Numbered from the stretch's first letter, positions 36,701 through 45,431 are shown. The stretch: DNA of 64,000 bases from Candidatus Leptovillus affinis (GCA_016705235.1 JADIYP010000003.1:186001-250000), one strand, 5' to 3'. Numbers and translations: made by a program. Notes: a model not told the origin generated them from the sequence alone.

Positions 36701-37991
36701 TCGTGGCCATGAATACCAGCAAATTTTAGAATCAGATGTTCAATTTGATTCCCTGGCGCGCAGTTCGTTCCATGTCGATAACCCTTATGTTGTCGGTAAG
36801 CCGCTAACGGCCGCGTCCGAATCTCTTTATGTCGGGCGAGAAGATGTCTTCCGCTGGATCGAAGAAAACCTCATCGGCAAAACACAGCCACACACGCTGA
36901 TCTTGTACGGCCAGCGGCGAATGGGCAAAACTTCGACCTTGTACCAACTGGTAGGCGGTCATCGTGGTAAAAATATCCGAGAATATCCCGGTTATCCCAT
37001 CTTCCCGGTATACATCGATTTACAACGATTGGCGGGCTGCGAGATGGCAGAGTTTTTTGATCGCTTAAGCCACGACATTTCCCGCAACCTGCACCGCCGA
37101 GGCATCGAGGTGAGTCCGCCTGCCTCCTGGTCTGTTAATGGGACGCTTTTTCGTGATTTTGACGACTTTTTAGACAAAGTAGAAGATAACTTGCCGGAAA
37201 ATGGCCTGCTGGTGTTGATCATGGATGAGTTGGAGCAGCTGCAAGTAAGCATTGAGCGCGGTCAACTCAGCCAGGACATATTGTCTTATTTGCGCTCTCT
37301 CATGCAGCATCGTACTCGGGTGACCTTCATTCTGGTGGGCACAAACCAGTTGGTGGAAGATTATTGGAGTATTATTTTTCATGTGGGCATTAGTCGGGAG
37401 ATTGTTTCATTGACGCGAGATGAGACTGAGCGGCTGATCCGCGAGCCGGTTGCTCCCATGATTCAGTACGATGACCTGGCGATTGAGCGAATCTGGCTGG
37501 CGGCGCGTGGGCATCCATATTTCAGCCAGTTAATTTGTCACCGGCTGATCAGCGCGACAAATTTGACGAATAATCGCAGCAAATTAATTTCTATTGCGGA
37601 TGTGCGAGAGACGTTTGATCGCATTTTAGAAGAGGATGACAGTCACTTGCTGCATCTGTGGAATGAGTGTTCGCGGGATGAGCAGTTGGTATTGGCTTCT
37701 TTGTCGGGCAGCGCCGAATTGGGGGAAGAGGCCATTTTGCGCCCAGAGATTGCGCAGAGATTGCGGCATGTAGATTTTGCGGATGAGGTGTTGAATCAGG
37801 CGTTAAAGAGTTTGGAACAACGCCGGTTGATCACGCGGCAGGCGGTTGAGCGGGAGATGCACACACGGCTGCCACGGCCGGGTGGCTGGCAGCCAACTAT
37901 CATCAGCAAGGATTACGCGTATGCAGTGTCGTTTGATTTGCTGCGTAGTTGGATTGTTAGTAAACGGCCGTTAGGCTCTCTATTAGATTAA
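33789..37991 (+). CDS. Multidomain receiver - APH-like kinase - Nudix - STAND ATPase protein
   Basis: 1400 residues from ATG 33789 (GAGGAG upstream). Domains in order: receiver-like, about 40-140 (LIFVDADYDL with Asp 75/77, VVVFTST, K125); aminoglycoside-phosphotransferase-like kinase, about 195-620 (possible lysine K223, catalytic HGDLNTTN 521-528, metal Asp 544 in LIDFSDA); Nudix, 715-870, with the box changed to RKLLEELG so the RE glutamate is Lys 769; a beta-rich segment, 885-985; ATPase, about 1015-1260 (Walker A GQRRMGKTS 1041-1049, Walker B LVLIMDELEQ, sensor ILVGTNQ); winged-helix-like C-terminus, 1290-1390. No signal peptide or membrane segment. It resembles regulator cores of bacterial NTP-dependent conflict systems. 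Function is not known. Confidence 0.8.
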   Translation: MPSETPTHSLHGFVKLKTLCVGGHFTQPGTSTQADQFPRTVLCHTNEFRFFIAGSFEKALRVINQDEDIDLIFVDADYDLLPEITMFITQVREIRPKLPVVVFTSTLDDRVRYLMREGAAWHFAKQSAKLERLNEQIHQHVFSPVVWPDIFDRYASDLVKPRIEPGLSNSDLLALNDNPEERYIIKRLFATSDVVQIFRMDEGFSGSRIYRVKPTNELRRILKIDGADRLEMIQEKQDTLIQPRLNQRVGQIQGKMVRGQHLAGACYALAGSRRDAITLTQFLQDQNRLRKELIDALLEELRMSLEQLYIGSSDSELRYWAPLYSRVLPPHLTLADAVLVEQDDENKSDITLSAEELTTLSSVPGNVKLQAIGQALRHGEEPWVKLCGFEVAELDTAHGVIYLHDDLLAMYPALPLLKSKDHPILRFKVAFSESEWDILAHPLIRRGKRICVRGRVVASQETILAQHIARITERPYNLESDSYDLGSGQFISPVTNIRCLLWEIGREDMIVPIPQISPVVHGDLNTTNVLVEAGDTGVAVWLIDFSDARPGHIYYDLAKLEVEFRTHVLYRLYKSMIDEGLWDSDTAFKFALLLEDVLWQADGDFADFICDLRDYRPIWYDTLYTQFPLYSENLFYFLFSLRQMAKTHSPERFRYHYPVAVFFQSMAALKFEELENAPWYPWAKRLALCSGLVAGKHAVRGIERPLEVSRILNTLRARSAFALITIGSGEDRRYLLQWNANWDMFNLVGGRMDLTQGDKDSFARTIQRKLLEELGLQSPRDYRIVWEYKPLHQRQFSQRDYIFKDYEFHVFKIEFLPRHPLTKEEYDWFAQKLSPERENVLVSRAEIERLRTFTNRQISTTTRMILYELGEITADERDMPTILDFQLDRDRIVVSRGRAQIVGLLTNPQYADIIENLTLDILPSPAYEAEKDSAVIQIGALNPAQSVPLTIWLHPREKEARIMIRATYYDVRGHEYQQILESDVQFDSLARSSFHVDNPYVVGKPLTAASESLYVGREDVFRWIEENLIGKTQPHTLILYGQRRMGKTSTLYQLVGGHRGKNIREYPGYPIFPVYIDLQRLAGCEMAEFFDRLSHDISRNLHRRGIEVSPPASWSVNGTLFRDFDDFLDKVEDNLPENGLLVLIMDELEQLQVSIERGQLSQDILSYLRSLMQHRTRVTFILVGTNQLVEDYWSIIFHVGISREIVSLTRDETERLIREPVAPMIQYDDLAIERIWLAARGHPYFSQLICHRLISATNLTNNRSKLISIADVRETFDRILEEDDSHLLHLWNECSRDEQLVLASLSGSAELGEEAILRPEIAQRLRHVDFADEVLNQALKSLEQRRLITRQAVEREMHTRLPRPGGWQPTIISKDYAYAVSFDLLRSWIVSKRPLGSLLD

Positions 37992-38004
37992 GGGAAGATG
38001 CATT

Positions 38005-39318
38005 ATGCTAACCTATGTGGTCGGCCATCCGATAAAACGACCTGAAGATTTTTACGGCCGTACCGAACAAGTCGCCCGGTTTTTTGAAATCGTCGGTGGC
38101 ATTCAAACGCAATCTTTGAGCGTTTTGGGCGTGCGCCGTGCTGGCAAAACTTCGTTTTTCCAATACGTCTCACACCCTGAAGTCATGGCTCGTTACGTCC
38201 CCAATCCTCGTGATTACGTCATGGTTTACATCGACATGTCCTCCTGCCGCACGCCCGCCGATTTCTACCATCGCCTGATAAATAAACTCAACCATTCCTT
38301 GAGCGGCACCAGACCACTCAACCTTTGGCAGTCGCCATCCGGCGAGGCCAATCTGTATGATGTCGAATCCATTTTGTGCCAGCATCCCCATCGCCGCATC
38401 ATTTTGCTCCTGGATGAATTTGACCATATCCGTACCGGCTCCTTTACGGAAGATTTTCTTACAGAACTTCGCGCCATGACCGGCGTATTTGACTATGAAC
38501 TGGCCTGTATAACTTCGTCCTACTGGAAATTATCGCAGTTGGGCGAGCAGATTGGGCTGCCGCCTACTTCTCCCTTCTATAACATCTTTTATCCCACGCC
38601 GCTTTATTTGCCCGGTCTGGAGCTGCGCGAAGTAGAATTGTTGATTCGCCAGCCAGCAATGCAAACCGGGTTGTTATACGTCGACAATGAAGTGGCCGAC
38701 ATCCATGCTTTGGCCGGATCGCTGCCATTTTTTGTGCAGGCTGCGGCCGCCAAATGGTACGAAACAAAACTCTACGGGATGCCTCCGACGTTTAACGCCT
38801 TGCTGCCGCAACTATTGGTCTCGCTGGCTCCCTACATGGCGCAATGGTGGCGCGATCTCACCAAATGTGAACGGGATTATTTGCGCAGTCTGGCGTTGCG
38901 CACGGCCGTTCAACCCGATTGGGCGCATTCCCCAGCCCTCAATGCGGCGCGGCGCAAACTGCGCGCTCTGGGCTTTATTGTGCCTGGCCTCAATGATTGG
39001 AATGTCAACGGCGCTATTTTTGCCGAATGGATCCGCCAAAACGCTGCCAGCACAGAGCAAGATGAAACGGAAACGGCCGTTTCCCTCCCCACCACCACCA
39101 TCATCAATCCCACCGACATCCGCCGCCTGCTCAACGACTATTTCGACTACCAGGAACTCCGTACCTTATGCTTCGATTTGGGCCTCGACTACGACTATTT
39201 ATCTGGCGAAGGCAAAGGCGCTAAAATCCGCGAACTGGTCGGCTTTATTCAGCGCCGCGATCAGAACCTGGATCGCCTCGTATCAGCCATTCGCATTGAA
39301 CGCGGCCAGATCATCTAA
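38005..39318 (+). CDS. STAND/AAA ATPase with C-terminal effector-associated (death-like) domain
   Basis: 437 residues, ATG 13 bp after the previous stop with AGGGA upstream: a two-gene operon. Walker A GVRRAGKTS is at 42-50, Walker B RIILLLDEFD at 131-140, and a wHTH-like region spans 280-345. A Thr/Glu-rich linker (350-367) leads to a compact helical domain at 368-435 (DIRRLLNDYFDYQELRTLCF, then LDYDYLSGEGKGAKIRELV). That domain looks like an effector-associated domain (EAD7-like as I recall) that recruits effectors carrying the same domain by homotypic contact. No effector with a matching domain is visible in the window. Confidence 0.8.
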   Translation: MLTYVVGHPIKRPEDFYGRTEQVARFFEIVGGIQTQSLSVLGVRRAGKTSFFQYVSHPEVMARYVPNPRDYVMVYIDMSSCRTPADFYHRLINKLNHSLSGTRPLNLWQSPSGEANLYDVESILCQHPHRRIILLLDEFDHIRTGSFTEDFLTELRAMTGVFDYELACITSSYWKLSQLGEQIGLPPTSPFYNIFYPTPLYLPGLELREVELLIRQPAMQTGLLYVDNEVADIHALAGSLPFFVQAAAAKWYETKLYGMPPTFNALLPQLLVSLAPYMAQWWRDLTKCERDYLRSLALRTAVQPDWAHSPALNAARRKLRALGFIVPGLNDWNVNGAIFAEWIRQNAASTEQDETETAVSLPTTTIINPTDIRRLLNDYFDYQELRTLCFDLGLDYDYLSGEGKGAKIRELVGFIQRRDQNLDRLVSAIRIERGQII

Positions 39319-39382
39319 CCGCCAGCGCAACCATTGTTGCCCACCTGCGTACTGGTAGCCGTAACTGGAAAACACAAATACA

Positions 39383-39400
39383 CAGCAGCCCTGGCTGCTG
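39383..39400 (+). other. Leader hairpin before pspC-like gene
   Basis: Perfect 8-bp stem CAGCAGCC / GGCTGCTG with a 2-base loop, ending 3 bp before the GGAGG of the next gene. It could be the end of the preceding operon (TTT follows) or could influence access to that ribosome-binding site. Confidence 0.5.
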
Positions 39401-39413
39401 TTTGGAGGTAACA

Positions 39414-39608
39414 ATGAGTACTATGAAAGCAACCAATAAATTGAGACGACAAAATGGCGTGGTAGGTGGCGTTTGCGGTGGGCTAGGCGAATTTTACGGC
39501 ATCAGCCCCTTCTGGTTTCGCCTGCTCTTTCTGATCTTGCTGCTGCCCGGCGGTTTCCCCGGTTTGCTGCCATACATCCTGCTCTGGATCATCATCCCTC
39601 GCCGCTAA
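39414..39608 (+). CDS. PspC-domain small membrane protein
   Basis: 64 residues from ATG 39414, with GGAGG 6 bp upstream. Canonical PspC domain: KLRRQNGVVGGVCGGLGEFYGISPFWFRL followed (in short pieces) by a hydrophobic hairpin and IPYILLWIIIPRR-like end. PspC domains sense or respond to envelope stress. It stands alone, without PspA, and is closed by its own terminator. Confidence 0.92.
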   Translation: MSTMKATNKLRRQNGVVGGVCGGLGEFYGISPFWFRLLFLILLLPGGFPGLLPYILLWIIIPRR

Positions 39609-39624
39609 CCCATCCTGAAATGCA

Positions 39625-39669
39625 AAGAGCCTGGCTGAACAAGAATCATCAGCCAGGCTCTTTTTTTTG
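39625..39669. terminator. Bidirectional terminator between pspC-like gene and M28 peptidase
   Basis: Stem AAAGAGCCTGGCTGA / TCAGCCAGGCTCTTT with a 10-nt loop and T-run. It shares AGAGCCTGGC with the terminator at 3958-4000. Confidence 0.92.
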
Positions 39670-39693
39670 TCTGAAATGGTCGCCCGAAGAAAT

Positions 39694-41109
39694 TTAATCT
39701 ACCGATTGCTTCCGGGCATGGGCATAAAACGCATCTAAACGCGCAAAAAATGCGGATTCTTCACGATTGTCTGGATTATCCAGTAATTCGGCGACCGTTT
39801 CCTGGCTGCGCTGCTGCGCCGGCCAATCAGCCGCGTTGGCCATGCGCAGCGCCAACCGCGCCGCCAGCACGGCCGCTTCGCGCAAACTGGTGATCTCCGT
39901 CTTATCCAACGTGTCGTAGCGCGTGTGGGCATATCCCCGGCCGCTGCTAGGCGGTCCGCCCACGCTGCCGATGCCGCCCGTCGGCACGCCCGCCATTAAA
40001 AATGGATAATGGTCCGAATGGGCGTTGATCGACTGGTCGATGCCAAATGGCAGCGCCATTTCTGTGCTCCAACCGGCTAAAATCGGTTCCAGGGCTGGCC
40101 ATTTATTCAGCACAATGCCTTTGTTTGGCAAGCTCCCGGCCATATCCATGTTCAGATAAAAGCGGATGTTCGCCATCTCGTCCGCGTGCTGTTTCACGTA
40201 TTGGGTTGATCCAATCAGGCCAATTTCTTCTACACCCCACAAGACAAATCGCACGGTAAAGGGTAGTTTGCCGGCCGCATACGCGGCCAGAACCCGCGCG
40301 GCTTCCAGCAAAGCTGCTGTCCCGGAAGCCGGATCAGTCGCGCCCTGGGAAATGTCGTGGCCGTCGTAATGGCAGCCCAGCATGATGATTTGCTCCGGCG
40401 CCTGGTTGCCGGGCAGCTCGCCCACGACATTCCAGGAAACCATCGGGGCGCATTCGTCGGTGCTGGTGAGGCGGATTTTGACCTCTCCGTGCCGTTTTAG
40501 CAGGCGCTGCAGAAAGGCGCCATCTTCCAAGGCGACAGATATGCCGGGGATGAGTGACTCGCCATCATTGCCAATTCCCCCTGTGGCCGGGCCAAAACCG
40601 GGGTAATGATTGATAAAGATGAAACCGGCGGCTCCGGCGACGATGGCACGGCCGTGTTTTTCCATGCGGTGCACCCAGCGTTTGCTGCCTTTTGGCCGGA
40701 CCTCGCTCGTGGTCAGGACAATCTGGCCACGGATTTCGTCGGCGCGGGCTTCAAAATCTTCCGGCGCGCCTTCGCCCATGTCGATGAGCGTGCCTTCTAA
40801 TTGGCAGGCTGGTGAATGAGGCAGACTGATGCACGGAATCTCCATCTGGATGGGGGCGATAATTTCTAACTTCACGCTGCCCCGCCGCCAGCCAATGTAG
40901 TGGATGGGTTCCAGGTGAACATTTTGCACGCCATAGGCAATTAGTTTGGCTTGCATAAAGTCGGCGGCCTGCTTTTCGCCGGGCGTGCCGCCAAACCGCG
41001 AGCCAAACTCGTCGCAAAGGATGGTTAGATTGTCCATTACTTCACTGCTGGTGTACACGTCGCCGACCATTTGCCGGTCTAGTTGTAAAAAGGGATTGGG
41101 GGATGTCAT
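39694..41109 (-). CDS. M28-family zinc metallopeptidase (aminopeptidase-like) with PA domain
   Basis: 471 residues from ATG 41109, with AGGAG upstream. It probably removes N-terminal residues from peptides using two zinc ions. The M28 ligand series is complete: CHYDGHD (His/Asp), DPASGTA, WGVEEIGLIGS (Glu-Glu), NMDMAG, and HTRYDTLDK. The insert at about 120-225, with ARADEIRGQIVLTT and AAGFIFIN, is PA-domain-like. No signal peptide is visible, so the enzyme appears cytoplasmic despite many secreted relatives. Confidence 0.9.
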   Translation of the reverse strand: MTSPNPFLQLDRQMVGDVYTSSEVMDNLTILCDEFGSRFGGTPGEKQAADFMQAKLIAYGVQNVHLEPIHYIGWRRGSVKLEIIAPIQMEIPCISLPHSPACQLEGTLIDMGEGAPEDFEARADEIRGQIVLTTSEVRPKGSKRWVHRMEKHGRAIVAGAAGFIFINHYPGFGPATGGIGNDGESLIPGISVALEDGAFLQRLLKRHGEVKIRLTSTDECAPMVSWNVVGELPGNQAPEQIIMLGCHYDGHDISQGATDPASGTAALLEAARVLAAYAAGKLPFTVRFVLWGVEEIGLIGSTQYVKQHADEMANIRFYLNMDMAGSLPNKGIVLNKWPALEPILAGWSTEMALPFGIDQSINAHSDHYPFLMAGVPTGGIGSVGGPPSSGRGYAHTRYDTLDKTEITSLREAAVLAARLALRMANAADWPAQQRSQETVAELLDNPDNREESAFFARLDAFYAHARKQSVD

Positions 41110-41164
41110 GGTTTCTCCTAAATTTGAGATTGGACCCATCGCAAAGATTGGTCCAATCTTCTGG

Positions 41165-43525
41165 TTAACTGTTCAGGGCAAAGTGCGGGATTCCGGGCAG
41201 GGTGAAGATGAACAGGCTGCCGCCATCGGGCGCATTTTCGACCCAGATACGGCCGTTTTGCGCTTCAACCGCCAGTTTGCAAAAAGTCAGACCCAGGCCG
41301 GTCCCGCGGACCGGCGCGCCGTCTTGATTGGTGCGTGTAAAGCGGTCGAAGACTCGCTCTTGCAAGTCTGGCGGAATGCCCGGGCCTGTATCGCGGATCA
41401 GGCAGCGCACCCCTGGTTCGCTGGCGTTGGTCGGATCGAATTCGGTTTGTAGACGGCCGTTTACCCTTCCGCCCGCCGGTGTAAACTTCAGCGCGTTATC
41501 CAGCAGGTTGATGAGTACCCGCCGCACCAATTCCTCGTCGGCCCAAATGGCCGGCAGTTCGGGCGGGGGCGGATCAAACGACAGGGTAATGCCGCGCTGC
41601 TGCGCCAGCGGCAGAACCCGTTTTACCACCCGATCCATCAACGGCGGCAGGCGCATCGCTTCCGCTTCTACAACCGATACCCCCGCCTCCATGCGATTGA
41701 TGTCCATCAGTGAATCGACCATATCCAGCATGTCCAGACAGCCATGCCGCGCGGTGTCTAGCAGGTCGCTCTGGTTCTCGGCGGATTGGTTTTCTAACAA
41801 ATTAATGGTGCTCACCAGGGTGGTGAGCGGATTCCGCAAGTCGTGGACGATCATGCGGGTGAGATCGGTGCGCCGTTCGGCCAGCTTTTGCTCCTCGGTC
41901 ACGTCGCGGAACAGCATCAGCCAGCCAAGCGCCTGATTATCGGCGGTTCGGACGGGCGCTTCCAGGCGGGTGAAGATGCGTTGACCGCTGGCGTTGAAGG
42001 TAGTTTGTTGCTCTGGCGGCAGGCTGCCGGTCTGGATTTGTTGCAGCAGGTTGGAAAGCTGCACGGCCGTAAACCCCAACGGTTCGGCGGCGCTGCCAAC
42101 ATCGAGCGGCTGCCGGTAAAGCAGTTGGGCCGGTTGGTTTAACAAGGCCGCGGCTATTGGATTGAGCAAAACGATGACGCCGTTTTTGTCTACCATCAGC
42201 ACGCCTTCCTGAATGGAATCCAACAACGCCTGTAACTGTTTCACCCGTTGCGCCAGCGCTTCATCGGTGAGGGTGTAGAGGCGGAGGGTTTCGCTGTAGA
42301 GGCGGGCGTTTTGGATGGCGGCGCTCACTTGCCCGGCGATGGTGATCAGCAGTTCGCGTTGCCATTGGTTGAAGGGCGGATTGGGCGGCTGACGCTGCAC
42401 GATCATCACGCCGTTTATCTGGTTGGCCGAGGTGAGGGGAATCCCCAGCCAGGCTGTGGGCAGGGGGCGGGGCGGGGTGAGTTGATGGCGAGCGGCGAAG
42501 GGCATATTGCGCGGGTCCAGGTCGAGGACACGGCCGTTTTCCATTACCCAGCGCGTAAAATCATCTGGTTCGTAAAGGGCCGGGTTGGGGGATGAGGCGT
42601 TGGGAAACGGCCGTTGCCACTGCCCGGAATCGCTGCGCAGCACAACGGCAAACTCGTCCACAGCCACCAGTTGGCTGACCAGTTCATGCGTCCGCGCCAA
42701 GACGACCGGCAGTTCCAACGTTTCTCGCAGCGATGCGCCCGTCTGGTTCAGGGCGGCAAATTGCGCCAGCCGCCGCTCCATGATGAAACGGCGCTGCCAG
42801 GAAATCCAGATCAGGACGCTGAAAACGCCGACGCCCAGGGCAAAAATCACAAATGTCGGCAGACCGTCGCGCACAAAAGTGATGCTGCCCAGCCAGGCAA
42901 ACGGCTGCGCCAAAAAGCCAAACGTGACGACCGATAAGGCATTGTCGCGGAAAAAGCGGCTCGACGGCCGTTTCATCAACAGCCAGATCAGCCACATCAA
43001 CAAAAAATAAGTCGCGCCATAAACAATCGCCAGCAAGGTGAGCAAATTCAGGTCTAATTCTTCGATAAATTCGACGGTGAGAGGCGCTGCGCCGCCAAGA
43101 CGCTGAAACGCCAGCCCGGCAAAAATGAGGCTGGTCAGGTGTACCAGGCCAATGCCCAGGCGCTGCGGCCAGGATGGTCGGGCGACATCGACGTATTCCC
43201 ACAGAGGATTCCAGAGCGGGCGGGCAATTTCGGCCAGGATAATGCTGAGGATGAAGAGGATAACGGCCGTTTCCAGTCCCACCATCAACAAACTACTGAT
43301 CACCACTACGGGAGCCAGGCCGGCCGCGCCGCGTTCCGGTGGCAAACTAAAATTCAGGGTGATGATCATGAGCAGCCCCAGCAAAATGAGCTGCGGCGCA
43401 TTCTGGCTCTGGGTAGCCGCCCAGATCGCTCCGATAAGCGCCATGAACAAAACAACCCACTCGGCGAGGTGAAGCAATCGGCTGTTGGGGCGTAAAAAAC
43501 GGGTGGTGAACGGCGGTTTTATCAC
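41165..43525 (-). CDS. Membrane sensor histidine kinase with GAF and PAS domains
   Basis: 786 residues. About six or seven N-terminal membrane segments (to residue 235) form an uncharacterised sensor. A GAF domain (about 265-430), a PAS domain (about 440-550, VLMVDKNGVIVLLNPIAA), a HisKA helix with MIVHDLRNPLTT (phospho-His near 558), and an HATPase domain with NLLDNALKFTPAGG and RDTGPGIPPDLQERVF follow. No response regulator is adjacent on the same strand; the regulator at 45499 is paired with another kinase, so this is an orphan kinase by position. Confidence 0.92.
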   Translation of the reverse strand: MIKPPFTTRFLRPNSRLLHLAEWVVLFMALIGAIWAATQSQNAPQLILLGLLMIITLNFSLPPERGAAGLAPVVVISSLLMVGLETAVILFILSIILAEIARPLWNPLWEYVDVARPSWPQRLGIGLVHLTSLIFAGLAFQRLGGAAPLTVEFIEELDLNLLTLLAIVYGATYFLLMWLIWLLMKRPSSRFFRDNALSVVTFGFLAQPFAWLGSITFVRDGLPTFVIFALGVGVFSVLIWISWQRRFIMERRLAQFAALNQTGASLRETLELPVVLARTHELVSQLVAVDEFAVVLRSDSGQWQRPFPNASSPNPALYEPDDFTRWVMENGRVLDLDPRNMPFAARHQLTPPRPLPTAWLGIPLTSANQINGVMIVQRQPPNPPFNQWQRELLITIAGQVSAAIQNARLYSETLRLYTLTDEALAQRVKQLQALLDSIQEGVLMVDKNGVIVLLNPIAAALLNQPAQLLYRQPLDVGSAAEPLGFTAVQLSNLLQQIQTGSLPPEQQTTFNASGQRIFTRLEAPVRTADNQALGWLMLFRDVTEEQKLAERRTDLTRMIVHDLRNPLTTLVSTINLLENQSAENQSDLLDTARHGCLDMLDMVDSLMDINRMEAGVSVVEAEAMRLPPLMDRVVKRVLPLAQQRGITLSFDPPPPELPAIWADEELVRRVLINLLDNALKFTPAGGRVNGRLQTEFDPTNASEPGVRCLIRDTGPGIPPDLQERVFDRFTRTNQDGAPVRGTGLGLTFCKLAVEAQNGRIWVENAPDGGSLFIFTLPGIPHFALNS

Positions 43526-43640
43526 GCGTCAGAGTGTAATACGTCCTGCGCCGCCAGACAACCCGGCGGCTGATATTCCAGTTGCAGCCGCGCGTCATGT
43601 TCGCCCGCTGGTTAAAATTCGTTATACTCATCCGGCGTCT

Positions 43641-44636
43641 ATGGAGAAAAAAACGATCATTTTCCTTTTGGCAGCGCTGATATTTCTGGCGCAGTGCCAA
43701 TCGTCAGAATTGGAAACGGCCGTAACCCCCGTTTCCCCGCCAACTGTAACGCCCGTTCCCGCCATCGGCATTACCCTGGCAACCAAAGCGCCGCCAACGG
43801 CCGTGGTGCAGCAAACCACACCCACGCCCCGGCCTGCGCCCACAACGACGCCCTCGCCCACGCCAATTATCTATCTGGTAGCCGAGGGCGACACGTTGCT
43901 GGGCATTGCCATCGCCCGCGATACGACGGTGGAAGAGATTAAAGCGTTGAATCCTGAGGTGCAGCCGCAGCTTTTACAAATTGGGCAGGCGTTGATTTTG
44001 CCGCCGCCGGTTGTAGTCGATTATGCCGGATTGGTGGGCACGGCCGTGCCCATTCAGGTGCGCGTGCGCCAGATTCAGGTCTACCGCACACCGGTGGGCG
44101 CGGTGTGGCTGCTGGGCGAAGTGGTAAATGATGGCGACGCGCCAGTCGATAACGTGACGCTGACCATAGAGTTGCCCGATGCCGCTGGCGGCCCGTCGGT
44201 AACGGCCGTGGCCTGGGCCAGCGCCGCCATCATCCCGCCGGGCGGCGTGTCGCCGTTTGGCGTGCTGTTGGCCGCTCCGCCCGCCGAATTGGGCGCACCG
44301 CTGGTCACGGTATCGGGCGGCGATACCGTGGTGGATTTGGGATCGCGTTATCTGGATTTGGCGGTGGGGGAAACGGCCGTTTCTACCCACAGCGACCGGG
44401 CGGAAATTAGTGGGCAGGTGCAAAATGTGGGCGAAACCGCCGCTCAGGTAACTGTGGTGGCCAGTTTATACGACGCTCAGGGCAATCTGGCCGGTTTTCA
44501 GCAGATGACTTTGCCGGATGTGCTGCTGGCGGGAGAGACACGGCCGTTTACCATGCAAGCCGCGCCGCCGGGCGGAACGGCCGTTGCCGTGCAGGTCATC
44601 GCGTTTGCGCAGCGCGTGGCCAACGACGCGCCGTAA
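43641..44636 (+). CDS. LysM-domain lipoprotein
   Basis: 331 residues from ATG 43641. The signal peptide MEKKTIIFLLAALIFLAQC ends in a lipobox (LAQC). A Thr/Pro-rich linker (APPTAVVQQTTPTPRPAP) leads to a LysM domain (YLVAEGDTLLGIAIARD ... LLQIGQALILP) that binds peptidoglycan-type glycans. Two beta-sandwich (FxLYD-like) repeats follow, each with a GEVVNDGDAPVDNVTLT or GQVQNVGETAAQVTVV core. It is probably anchored outside the cell membrane. Many octamer copies encode Thr-Ala-Val in the linker. Confidence 0.85.
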   Translation: MEKKTIIFLLAALIFLAQCQSSELETAVTPVSPPTVTPVPAIGITLATKAPPTAVVQQTTPTPRPAPTTTPSPTPIIYLVAEGDTLLGIAIARDTTVEEIKALNPEVQPQLLQIGQALILPPPVVVDYAGLVGTAVPIQVRVRQIQVYRTPVGAVWLLGEVVNDGDAPVDNVTLTIELPDAAGGPSVTAVAWASAAIIPPGGVSPFGVLLAAPPAELGAPLVTVSGGDTVVDLGSRYLDLAVGETAVSTHSDRAEISGQVQNVGETAAQVTVVASLYDAQGNLAGFQQMTLPDVLLAGETRPFTMQAAPPGGTAVAVQVIAFAQRVANDAP

Positions 44637-44696
44637 TTCGTCATCCATGTTCCGTATGTTTTGGCAGACTGTAAATTCCATCCTATCAGGAGACTT

Positions 44697-45431
44697 ATGC
44701 TTTTTCGTTATCGCCTTATTCGTCTGGCTATGAATGTGGTGCGTCTGATGATTCTGGCGCGCATTAAAGTGATCGGGCGGGAAAATATTCCCCACGAAGG
44801 CCCGTATATTGTGGTCCTCAATCACACCAGTGTTGTGGATACGCCGGTGCTGCTGCTTACGTTTCCTGTGCAGAAATGGCGTTTTTTCGCCGTAGAAAAG
44901 TGGCGCTATCACCCCGTTTTTGGGCCGATTATGTCCTGGTTGGGCGCAATCTATATCAGCCGGGGTGAGGCGGATCGGCAGTCGCTGCGCGAAGCGCTGA
45001 CGGCGATTGCTTCGGGCACGGTGTTTGGTCTGGCTCCGGAAGGCACGCGCAGCTACTCCGGGCAGTTGATGGCCGCAAAAGATGGCGCGGCTTTTTTGGC
45101 CAGCCGGGCCAACGTGCCCATCTTGCCGGTTGGATTGGTGAATGGGGATCGATTGTTTCACAATTTTAAGCGGCTGCGGCCGACGACGTTGGAAGTGAGA
45201 ATTGGACGGCCGTTCACGCTGCCGACCGATGGGGAACGGGTGCGCACAAAGGATTTGCCCGTTTATACACAGTTGATCATGGCTCAGATTGCGGCTCTGC
45301 TGCCGCCAGCGTATCATGGCCATTACGCCGACAGTCCGGCGCTGGCCGCGCTGCTGGCGGGGCAAGATCCCTGGCCTTTTTGTCAGCAGCCCGCAGCCGG
45401 CGACCAACCCACGACAACTATTACAAAATGA
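44697..45431 (+). CDS. plsC: 1-acyl-sn-glycerol-3-phosphate acyltransferase
   Basis: 244 residues from ATG 44697 (CAGGAGA upstream). It acylates lysophosphatidate in phospholipid synthesis at the membrane. The H-x4-D motif is in NHTSVVDTP, the glycerophosphate-binding EGTRS in APEGTRSYS, and VPILPVGL is the fourth family block. One N-terminal amphipathic or membrane helix is present. The C-terminal 25 residues are unconserved and polar. Confidence 0.9.
   Translation: MLFRYRLIRLAMNVVRLMILARIKVIGRENIPHEGPYIVVLNHTSVVDTPVLLLTFPVQKWRFFAVEKWRYHPVFGPIMSWLGAIYISRGEADRQSLREALTAIASGTVFGLAPEGTRSYSGQLMAAKDGAAFLASRANVPILPVGLVNGDRLFHNFKRLRPTTLEVRIGRPFTLPTDGERVRTKDLPVYTQLIMAQIAALLPPAYHGHYADSPALAALLAGQDPWPFCQQPAAGDQPTTTITK

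Noticed and set aside
42585..43010. Antisense frame over the sensor kinase
   Set aside because: It lies wholly inside a well-supported kinase gene and has no recognisable domain.
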